Shown here: one piece after another, positions 57,672 through 64,000 of the stretch
Numbering within the stretch: the stretch's first letter is position 1
Layout: each line of letters opens with the position of its first letter
Assembly: GCF_024055715.1 (NCBI RefSeq)
Contig: NZ_JAMXMV010000020.1
Coordinates: forward strand, 1-64,000
Direction: 5' to 3'
Source: Actinoallomurus soli
Lineage (GTDB): Bacteria > Actinomycetota > Actinomycetes > Streptosporangiales > Streptosporangiaceae
Length of the DNA stretch: 64,000 nucleotides
Position numbers and translations under genes: made by a program
The notes under the pieces: generated by a model
Told to the model about the DNA's origin: nothing
Database searches by the model: none
What the model saw: the letters and a program-made list of their open reading frames with translations, nothing else

Positions 57672-58564
57672 CGGTTCCGCCCCTGACCGCGCCGGGGAGC
57701 GGCGGCGGTCTGCTGGACGTCGCCCGGCGGAGGTACCTGCTGCGGCTGCTCGTGCGCCGGGAGCTGCGCAGCCGCTACCAGGGCTCCCTCCTCGGGCTGG
57801 GCTGGTCCTACGTCCGTCCCGCCGTCAACTTCGCCGTCTACTTCTTCGTCGTCGGCATCTTCCTGAAGATGAGCAAGTCCATCCCCGGGTACCCGGTCTT
57901 CCTGTTCTCCGGGATGGTGCTGGTCAGCTTCTTCACCGAGATGCTGATCACCAGCACGTGGTCCGTCATCGGGAACGCGCCGCTCGTCCAGAAGATCTAC
58001 CTGCCGCGCGAGATGTTCCCGGTGTCCTCGGCGCTGGTCTCGGCCGTGCACATGGTGCCCGGCATGGCGATCCTGTGGGGCGGCGCACTGCTCGGCGGCT
58101 GGCGGCCCTCCACGCTCGCGTTCGGGTCGATGGCGCTCGGCCTGGCGATCGTGGCCGTGCTGGGGCTGGCGTTCGGCCTGCTGTTCGCCGGGATCAACGT
58201 CTTCTTCCGCGACTTCGGTCAGGTCGTCGACATCCTCAACATCGTCATCCCGTGGACCGCCCCGATGATCTACCCGTGGACGGCCGTACAGGACTCCGCG
58301 GGCAACGGCCTCGGCCTGCAGATCTACCTGTCCAACCCGCTGGGAACGGCGACGTTGCTGTTCCAGCGGGCGTTCTGGTGGCCCGCCGACCCGCGTCAGG
58401 CGCACCTGCCCGACGGCACCCCGACGTTCCCGGACGGCAGGCACGCGTTCCCCGACCACCTGACCGTACGAGGACTGGGGAGCCTCCTCGCAGCCGTCGT
58501 GCTGCTGGGGCTGGCACAGATGGTCTTCTTCCGCCTGCAGCGGCGGTTCGCCCAGGAGCTCTGA
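57668..58564 (+). CDS. wzm: Wzm-type polysaccharide ABC permease
   Basis: A 298-residue ABC-2 permease with six membrane helices. YLLRLLVRRELRSRYQGSLLGLGWSYVRP is the family N-terminus (amphipathic gate helix), and FFRDFGQVVDILNIVIPWTAPMIYPW follows. It resembles mycobacterial Rv3783, the galactan exporter subunit, and O-antigen Wzm. An insertion of about 35 residues before the last helix (HLPDGTPTFPDGRHAFPDH) is unusual. It overlaps the GlfT2-like gene by ATGA, and the ATPase starts two bases after its stop. Confidence 0.93.
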
Positions 58565-58565
58565 C

Positions 58566-59960
58566 GTGGAATCGATCGTCGTCGACGGCGTGACCAAGCG
58601 CTTCACGCTGCGCCACGCGCACTCCATCAAGGAGATGACCGTACGCGCCGCGCGCCGTCAGAGCCTGTCGGAGCGGTTCACGGCCCTCGACGAGGTGTCG
58701 GTCACCGTGGAGCAGGGCGAGTCGCTCGCCCTGATGGGGCTCAACGGGTCGGGCAAGAGCACGCTGCTCAAGCTGATCTCCGGTGTCATGCAGCCCGACG
58801 CCGGGTCGGTCGGGGTCCGCGGCCGGGTCGCGGGCCTGATCGAGGTCGGCGCCGGCCTGCACCCCGACCTGACCGGCAAGGAGAACATCTTCCTCAACGC
58901 CGCGATCCTCGGCATGAGCAAGGCGGAGACGCAGGCCAGGTACGACGAGATCATCGCGTTCTCCGAGATCGAGAAGTTCCTTGACACGCAGGTGAAGTTC
59001 TACTCCTCCGGCATGTTCATGCGGCTGGGCTTCTCCGTCGCCGTCCACACCGACCCCGACGTCTTCCTCGTCGACGAGGTGCTGGCCGTCGGTGACCCGC
59101 CGTTCCAGAAGAAGTGCCTCGAGCGCATCGAACAGCTGCACGGTGAGGGACGCACGCTCGTCATCGTCTCCCACGACATGGGCACGTTGGAGAAGGTCTG
59201 CGGGCGGGGCGTCGTGCTGCGCGAGGGCCGGGTCGCGTTCGAGGGCGAGATCACCGAGGCCGTCGACTTCCTCAATCCGCCGGACGGCCCCCTCGACGCC
59301 GCGCGCCGGCAGCGGGGCCGCGAGGAGGCCAGGCTCGCCGCCGCCACGCTCAAGGCGGAGAAGGCCGCGGCCGCCGAGGCGGCCGAGCTGATCGAGGAGC
59401 TCATGCCCGGCGCCACGGCCCTGTCCGACCCGCAGGCGACGCTCGAGTACGCCCTGTCCCTCGCCGAGGGCCAGGAGGGCATGGCGCTGGAGTTCGGCGT
59501 CTTCTCCGGCCGGACGCTGCGGACGATCACCGCGGCCCGCGACGGCAAGAACGTCTTCGGCTTCGACTCCTTCGAGGGGCTCCCGGAGGACTGGCGGGAG
59601 GGCTTCCCCGCCGGCACCTTCGCCGTGGACGCGCCCCCGGAGGTGCTCGGCGCCGAACTGGTCGTCGGGCTGTTCGAGGACACCCTCCCCGGGTTCCTCG
59701 ACGAGCACCCCGAGCCGGTCGCCTTCCTGCACCTCGACGCCGACCTGTACTCCTCGACGCGGACGGTCCTGCGTCACGTGGGGCCGCGCCTGCGGCCCGG
59801 CAGCGTCGTCGTCTTCGACGAGTTCTTCGGCTACCCGGGGTGGCGCGAGCACGAGTACCGCGCGTGGACGGAGTACGTCGAGCGGGCCGGCCTGCGGTTC
59901 CGCTACGAGGGCTACACGCGCGGCAACGAGCAGGTCATCCTGCGGATCACGGAGCGGTGA
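58566..59960 (+). CDS. wzt: Wzt-type ABC ATPase fused to a SAM-dependent methyltransferase
   Basis: A 464-residue fusion. Residues about 1-240 are a polysaccharide-export ATPase with Walker A GLNGSGKST, signature YSSGMFMRLGFSVA, Walker B VFLVDEVLAVGD and H-loop VSHD, like mycobacterial Rv3781. An Ala/Glu-rich helical linker (about 245-285, probable coiled coil) joins a class I methyltransferase domain (about 290-464). Its motif I is ALEFGVFSGRTLRTI, with FGFDSFEGLPEDW, FLHLDADLYSSTRTVL and FDEFFGYPGW as in TylF/MycF-type sugar O-methyltransferases. In several O-antigen systems methyl capping ends chain growth and Wzt recognises the cap. Here both functions are on one polypeptide. There is no internal stop or good internal start, so the fusion looks genuine. 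Confidence 0.9.
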   Translation: MESIVVDGVTKRFTLRHAHSIKEMTVRAARRQSLSERFTALDEVSVTVEQGESLALMGLNGSGKSTLLKLISGVMQPDAGSVGVRGRVAGLIEVGAGLHPDLTGKENIFLNAAILGMSKAETQARYDEIIAFSEIEKFLDTQVKFYSSGMFMRLGFSVAVHTDPDVFLVDEVLAVGDPPFQKKCLERIEQLHGEGRTLVIVSHDMGTLEKVCGRGVVLREGRVAFEGEITEAVDFLNPPDGPLDAARRQRGREEARLAAATLKAEKAAAAEAAELIEELMPGATALSDPQATLEYALSLAEGQEGMALEFGVFSGRTLRTITAARDGKNVFGFDSFEGLPEDWREGFPAGTFAVDAPPEVLGAELVVGLFEDTLPGFLDEHPEPVAFLHLDADLYSSTRTVLRHVGPRLRPGSVVVFDEFFGYPGWREHEYRAWTEYVERAGLRFRYEGYTRGNEQVILRITER

Positions 59961-60022
59961 TGAGCGCGAAACGACGGGTGTCCGCGGCGGTGGCCGCGCT
60001 GCTGTCCGCGGCCAAGGGCTGA
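59960..60022 (+). CDS. 20-codon ORF coupled between wzt fusion and acyltransferase
   Basis: ATG 59960 overlaps the wzt-fusion stop (TGATG) and encodes 20 residues: a basic start (SAKRRVS) and an Ala/Leu-rich helix, ending 6 bp before the acyltransferase start. It may only serve to couple translation, or be a remnant of a longer gene. It is too short for a family assignment. Confidence 0.3.
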   Translation: MSAKRRVSAAVAALLSAAKG

Positions 60023-60028
60023 GCCGCC

Positions 60029-61261
60029 ATGCCATCGGCGAACGGTTCCACGGCGGCCGGCGCGCAGGACGCGGCGCCGAAGAAGACCGAGGACGCACGC
60101 GGACCCGTACGGCCGCCGGGACGGCTTCGCGAGCTGGACCTGCTGCGCTTCGTGGCGGCCGCCGCCGTCATGCTGCACCACTTCACCGGGGTGCCCGCGC
60201 CGGAATGGCCCGGCGGCAGTGCCCGGAAGATCTTCCCCGGCCTGGGCGAGGTGACGCGGTGGGGCTTCCTCGGCGTCGAGCTGTTCTTCCTGATCAGCGG
60301 CTTCGTGATCCTGATGAGCGCCTGGGATCGCCGCGTGGGCGACTTCGCGGTGTCCCGGTTCACCCGGCTGTTCCCGGCCTACTGGGTGAGCGTGTGCCTC
60401 TCGCTCGGCGCGTACCTGGCCTTCCGCTCCTACGTCCCGTTCGGCCCGGGGACCGACGGGCCCGTCATGCGGTTCCTGCCGAACCTGACGATGCTCCAGG
60501 AGGGCGTCGGGTCCCAGCGCATGGAGGTCGTCTACTGGACCCTCTACGTCGAGTTGCACTTCTACGCGCTCATCGCGCTCCTCGTCTGGCGGGGCGTCAC
60601 GTACGGCCGGTGCGTCGCGTTCATGACCGGCTGGCTCCTGCTCAGCGTGTTCGCGATGGAGGCCGACTTCGGCTTCGCCAAGGTCCTGCTGCTGTGGCGG
60701 TACGCGCCGTTCTTCGTCGCCGGGATGGGGTTCTTCCTGATCTACCGGTACGGGAGCAACCTCATCGTCTGGCTGCTCATCGCCGTCGCCTGGGCGCTCG
60801 GCTGCTACTACGACCTGAAGTACAACTTCCCCGACTTCATCGTGCCGGGCGTCTCGGAGTACGTCATCCCGGCCGGCGTCACCTTCGTCTTCGTCATCAT
60901 GGCGCTCGTCGCGACGCACCGGCTGGCGTGGTTGCGCTGGCGCGGCCTCACCCTGCTGGGGATGCTCACCTACCCGCTGTACCTGGTGCACCAGACGATC
61001 GCGCGGACGCTCGTTCCGCGTCTCTACCCGCACCTGAGCCGGTGGGCGGTGCTCGGCGTCCTGATCGCCGTCGCGCTGGTCTCGGCCTACCTGATCTACC
61101 GGCTCGTCGAGGCCCCCGCACAGCACCGGCTGCGCACCCGGCTGAAGACCGCGCTGGCGCAGATCCGGCGGAACGGCCTTCCCCCGGAGGCCCCGGACGG
61201 CGCCCGCGGCGACGCGGCGGCGCGACATCCGGGGGACGACGCCGAGGTGCCGTCGTCCTGA
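60029..61261 (+). CDS. Acyltransferase-3 (OafA-like) membrane protein
   Basis: A 410-residue integral membrane O-acyltransferase with about ten helices. The signature His is in AAVMLHHFTG, followed by WGFLGVELFFLISGFVILMSAWDR, FTRLFPAYWVSV and YWTLYVELHFYAL. C-terminal LGMLTYPLYLVHQTIARTLV completes the family pattern. It would acetylate or otherwise acylate the exported glycan. It starts at ATG 60029, 6 bp after the 20-codon ORF, and ends 6 bp from the convergent SGNH gene. Confidence 0.93.
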   Translation: MPSANGSTAAGAQDAAPKKTEDARGPVRPPGRLRELDLLRFVAAAAVMLHHFTGVPAPEWPGGSARKIFPGLGEVTRWGFLGVELFFLISGFVILMSAWDRRVGDFAVSRFTRLFPAYWVSVCLSLGAYLAFRSYVPFGPGTDGPVMRFLPNLTMLQEGVGSQRMEVVYWTLYVELHFYALIALLVWRGVTYGRCVAFMTGWLLLSVFAMEADFGFAKVLLLWRYAPFFVAGMGFFLIYRYGSNLIVWLLIAVAWALGCYYDLKYNFPDFIVPGVSEYVIPAGVTFVFVIMALVATHRLAWLRWRGLTLLGMLTYPLYLVHQTIARTLVPRLYPHLSRWAVLGVLIAVALVSAYLIYRLVEAPAQHRLRTRLKTALAQIRRNGLPPEAPDGARGDAAARHPGDDAEVPSS

Positions 61262-61267
61262 GGAGGG

Positions 61268-62380
61268 TCAGCGGGCGGGTGCCAGGTCGATCGCGTCGAT
61301 CTCCGCGCTGCAGGTCTGCCGGGTGAACCGGATCGTGTTCCGGCCGGCGTTCAGCCACACGTCGACGGCGGTGATGGTCCACTGGTCCCAGCCGTACGGG
61401 CGGTAGACCAGCCGTTCCCGTGGCCGCCCGTTGACCGAGAGGAGCTGCCCGCACGGGGCGTCCATGCCGTCGGCGGCGCGCACGTACATCCGGTAGCGGC
61501 CGCCGCTCGGCAGCGGGAGCGCGAACTCCAGGTAGCTGTCCGGGGCGGCGAGGTACCCGGCCTTGCCGTTGCCCGACGCCCGTGACGTGGTCAGCCGTTC
61601 GCCCTCGTTGATCGTGGTGTACGCCGGCTTCTCCGCCTCCCACCGCGTCATCGGGACGCCGGTCAGCGCGGCGTACCACCGCGCCGCCATCTTGGAGTAG
61701 CCCCCGTAGGTCGGGTGGATTCCGTCGGCGGACAGGTCGGCCCTCGTGAGCGCCGCGTGCATGTCGACGAGGTGGACGTGCCGGCCCCGCGCGGCCCGCG
61801 CCGACACGATGCCGGGGATCGCCGCGTTGTACCGCCGGGCGAGCCGGTCACCGGCCGGATCGGCCAGCGGAACGATCGTGGCCACGTACACCTGCGCGTC
61901 CGGCAGCGTCGCGGTGATGAGATCCACCAGCGCGGCCAGCCGCGCCGGAGCCTGCGGCAGCGCGCTCCGCTGGATGACGTCGTTCGTTCCGATGTGCAGG
62001 AGGACGACGTCGGGGCGGTAGACCCGCAGCCACTCCCGCACCCGCACGGCCAGCTGGTGGATCCGCCATCCGGGATGGCCTTCCTCGTTGCGGTCGCCCA
62101 GCTGCGGGGGACCGTTCGCCCGCGACCCCACGAAGTCGGCCGACCTTCCGTCGGCCGTCAGGTACTGCCACAGATCGCTGCGGTACCCACCGGACGTCTG
62201 CAGCCCATCGGTGATCGAGTCTCCGAGCGGCATGATCCGCAGTGGCGGACGGGGCGTGGCGCTCGGGGTGGGGCGACGGGGCTCGGTGACGGCAGGGGAT
62301 CTCGCCTCCGCGCACGCCGCCGTGGCGAGCAGGCAGGCGCTCGCCACGGCCGCCAGCGTGGCCCGGAGGCGGCCGGTCAC
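61268..62380 (-). CDS. SGNH/GDSL hydrolase lipoprotein with C-terminal carbohydrate-binding-like domain
   Basis: A 370-residue exported esterase. The N-terminus has a signal sequence with a lipobox-like LLATAAC (Cys about 23). The SGNH domain (about 45-235) has block I PLGDSITDG (Ser), block III LLHIGTNDV (Asn) and block V DGIHPT (Asp/His). A C-terminal beta-sandwich (about 255-368) with YRMYVRAADG and W-D-Q-W resembles CBM35-like modules. It may remove O-acyl groups from the glycan, opposing the convergent acyltransferase. ATG 62380 is 37 bp downstream of the propeller gene on the same strand. Confidence 0.9.
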   Translation of the reverse strand: MTGRLRATLAAVASACLLATAACAEARSPAVTEPRRPTPSATPRPPLRIMPLGDSITDGLQTSGGYRSDLWQYLTADGRSADFVGSRANGPPQLGDRNEEGHPGWRIHQLAVRVREWLRVYRPDVVLLHIGTNDVIQRSALPQAPARLAALVDLITATLPDAQVYVATIVPLADPAGDRLARRYNAAIPGIVSARAARGRHVHLVDMHAALTRADLSADGIHPTYGGYSKMAARWYAALTGVPMTRWEAEKPAYTTINEGERLTTSRASGNGKAGYLAAPDSYLEFALPLPSGGRYRMYVRAADGMDAPCGQLLSVNGRPRERLVYRPYGWDQWTITAVDVWLNAGRNTIRFTRQTCSAEIDAIDLAPAR

Positions 62381-62417
62381 GACCGCGCGGCCTTCTGTCC
62401 GATCCGGGATGGGGTGC

Positions 62418-64000
62418 TCACGGCAACGGCCTCCGCCACAGCGTCGGCTGCTCGCCCTGGTGGTCGGTGCTCACCCCGACGGCGAGCAGGTCGCCGCCCA
62501 GCGGTGTCATCCCGGTGAGCCATTGGTCGCCCCGCCCGGACAGGCCGGTTCCCTCGGGCGTCTGGGCAGTCCAGGAGCGTCCGTCGCGGGAGGTCCACAG
62601 CACGACGTCGGAACGGCCGAGCCGCCCGCCGGCGCCGGTGACGACGAACCCGCGCGGGGTCGCGGTCGCGGCGGTGACGATCGAGTTGCGGTCGCTGGAG
62701 TCGGGGCCTGCCGGGCCGGCGGCCGGCAACCGGACCTCCTGCCACGAGGCGCCGCCGTCCGGCGAGACGAACGCGAACGCCCTCCGGCCGGAGGCCGTCG
62801 CCGCGGACCCCGTGGCGACCACGACGTTGCCGACGGCGGCGACCTTGTCGAACCACGCCTCCAGGGCGCCGGACGGCAGCGGTATCCGGTGCAGCGTCCA
62901 CTTCCTGCCGTCGGCCGACGTCCAGGCGGCCGGCCGGCCCCTCGGGGCGTCCTTGACCGCCGGATCGTTCAGCCCGCCGACCGCGACGTATCCGAACGAG
63001 CCGCCGACCACGCCGCGCATCCAGCGGTTGGCCTGCTGATCGCCGGTGAGGTCCGGTCCGGTGCCCCGGTCCCAGCTCTTGAGATCGGCCGAGTGCCACG
63101 TTCCCGCCGAGAGGCCGTTCTCGCCGACGATCACGTAACCCGCCGGCCCGACCGTCGCGGCGTACGTGGCGACGTGGTCGGCGTCTCCCGGCGCGAACGC
63201 CTTCCCGCCGTCGACCGCCCGCCAGGTCGTCCCGTCGTCGGAGGCGACGATCAGGGGGTGGTTCACGTCGAACCCGACGGCGAGCCAGCCCGCGTTGCCG
63301 GACACCACGCTGATGAGCCGCTGCTTCCCCGGCCGGGCGAACACCTGGCCGGGCGCCTGGGCCCGGCTCCAGCGCCTGCCGTCGGCGGACGTCCAGGCCG
63401 CGGCGTCACCGTTCGTGCTGCCCACCGCGACGCTCAGCCGGGAGCCCGTCGCCACCGAGGTCAGCGCCTGGTCCGGCTCGACCGCTCCGGCGATCCGGGT
63501 GGGGTCGACCGCGATCTCCTGCCCGAGCGGATCGCGCACCGCGAGGACCGCGTCCGCGTCCTGGGCACCGGCCTCCCGCCCGGCGACGATGGTCGCGCCC
63601 GCGGTCACGGCCATGCCCTGGATCGAGACGCTCGACGGCGTCGGGACCTCCCCGGCGTTCTGCCACGCCCGGCCGTCCGTGCTGCGGGCGAGCAGGACCT
63701 TCCGGTCGCCGCCGATGAGGGCCGCCACGCCACGGTCGGTCCCGGCCAGCCGCTGCAGACCGCCGTAGCCGGGCAGATGGATCTCGCCGGCGGTCTGCCA
63801 CTGCCTCCCGTCGGCGGACGTCATCATCACGCCGTACCGCTCCGACTTCGAGCTGCCGTTCCGGCCCGCGACGAAGCCGCTCGACGTCGCCCCGATCGCG
63901 ACGCCCGGACCGGCGGTGCCCTTCGGGTGCGGGACGTCGACCCACTCCCAGGACCGCCCGCCGTCGGCGGACCGCCACACGGCGTCCTTGACGACCCGGC
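62418..64000 (-). CDS. Asp-box (BNR-type) beta-propeller protein, N-terminus outside window
   Basis: At least 527 residues. The frame has no start or stop at the right edge and continues upstream past GTG 63980 as RVVKDAVWRSADGG, so the gene is partial. It is built of about nine repeats with the Asp-box pattern S-x-D-G-x-x-W: SADGGRSW, SADGRQW, STDGRAW, SADGRRW, SDDGTTW, SADLKSW, SADGRKW, SPDGGASW, SRDGRSW. This is a propeller fold known from sialidases and many surface proteins. No catalytic residues of a sialidase are visible. It precedes the SGNH lipoprotein gene in the same direction and is probably a surface carbohydrate- or protein-binding factor. Confidence 0.85.
   Translation of the reverse strand, partial: RVVKDAVWRSADGGRSWEWVDVPHPKGTAGPGVAIGATSSGFVAGRNGSSKSERYGVMMTSADGRQWQTAGEIHLPGYGGLQRLAGTDRGVAALIGGDRKVLLARSTDGRAWQNAGEVPTPSSVSIQGMAVTAGATIVAGREAGAQDADAVLAVRDPLGQEIAVDPTRIAGAVEPDQALTSVATGSRLSVAVGSTNGDAAAWTSADGRRWSRAQAPGQVFARPGKQRLISVVSGNAGWLAVGFDVNHPLIVASDDGTTWRAVDGGKAFAPGDADHVATYAATVGPAGYVIVGENGLSAGTWHSADLKSWDRGTGPDLTGDQQANRWMRGVVGGSFGYVAVGGLNDPAVKDAPRGRPAAWTSADGRKWTLHRIPLPSGALEAWFDKVAAVGNVVVATGSAATASGRRAFAFVSPDGGASWQEVRLPAAGPAGPDSSDRNSIVTAATATPRGFVVTGAGGRLGRSDVVLWTSRDGRSWTAQTPEGTGLSGRGDQWLTGMTPLGGDLLAVGVSTDHQGEQPTLWRRPLP

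Overview
The window is very GC-rich DNA with actinomycete codon use, frequent GTG starts, many ATGA/GTGA-coupled operons, an SsgB sporulation protein, an LCP protein, a PknB-type kinase and a lanthipeptide cluster. It comes from a morphologically complex, sporulating actinomycete. The gene families fit Streptosporangiales or a relative, but the genus cannot be fixed from sequence alone. About 50 protein genes and four tRNA genes can be supported.

Layout. 0-1.5 kb: the start of an IS5-type transposase at the left edge, a 5'-truncated tyrosine integrase, a block of short repeats, and a tRNA-Gly/Cys/Val operon whose 3' end faces the integrase. This looks like one end of a tRNA-integrated element. 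1.8-11.3 kb: an ArsR-type regulator with a palindromic operator, then the coupled cassette FnIII protein / MoxR ATPase / DUF58 / transglutaminase-like membrane protein, convergent with a Ser/Thr kinase that has an FnIII-like outer domain. The transglutaminase-like protein lacks all three expected catalytic residues. 11.5-13.7 kb: housekeeping block of a pabC-like gene, ssgB, a PGPGW membrane protein and tRNA-Val(CAC). 13.7-17.3 kb: sparse region with a GH18 chitinase between two small secreted Cys-containing proteins.

17.4-25.7 kb: a class II lanthipeptide cluster. On the minus strand run a 127-aa orphan protein, a precursor with an NHLP-like leader, LanM, a Nif11-domain/oxygenase-like fusion, and a one-chain ABC-2 exporter. 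A P450 is divergent. 25.3-30.7 kb: a nucleotidyltransferase-fold protein, a LarA-family protein, an AMP-forming acyl-CoA ligase and an HSL-type esterase.

30.8-39.1 kb: an island resembling a DosR/DevR (hypoxia/dormancy) regulon, with DUF1206, CBS and PPOX-fold proteins, phosphoketolase plus acetate kinase, a DevS-like GAF kinase and a tandem universal stress protein. Three near-perfect GGGAC-N4-GTCCC boxes lie in its promoters. 39.1-44.3 kb: a two-component system divergent from a ferric-reductase-like flavoprotein, an FMN-binding protein and ApbE, with a repeated CTGARCGTTC motif between them. 44.2-50.9 kb: HAD phosphatase, membrane adenylate cyclase, XRE regulator with a divergent dienelactone-hydrolase-like gene, aldo/keto reductase and a DMT-type membrane protein.

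50.9-64 kb: a cell-envelope polysaccharide locus with LCP transferase, two GT2 enzymes, UDP-galactopyranose mutase, a GlfT2-like galactofuranosyltransferase, a Wzm permease, a Wzt ATPase fused to a methyltransferase, an acyltransferase-3, an SGNH lipoprotein and an Asp-box propeller protein cut by the window edge. Together these would build, methyl-cap, export, acylate and attach a galactofuranose-containing glycan.

The strongest candidates for something new are the lanthipeptide cluster (two different RiPP leader-type modules on different proteins), the Wzt-methyltransferase fusion, and the transglutaminase pseudoenzyme.
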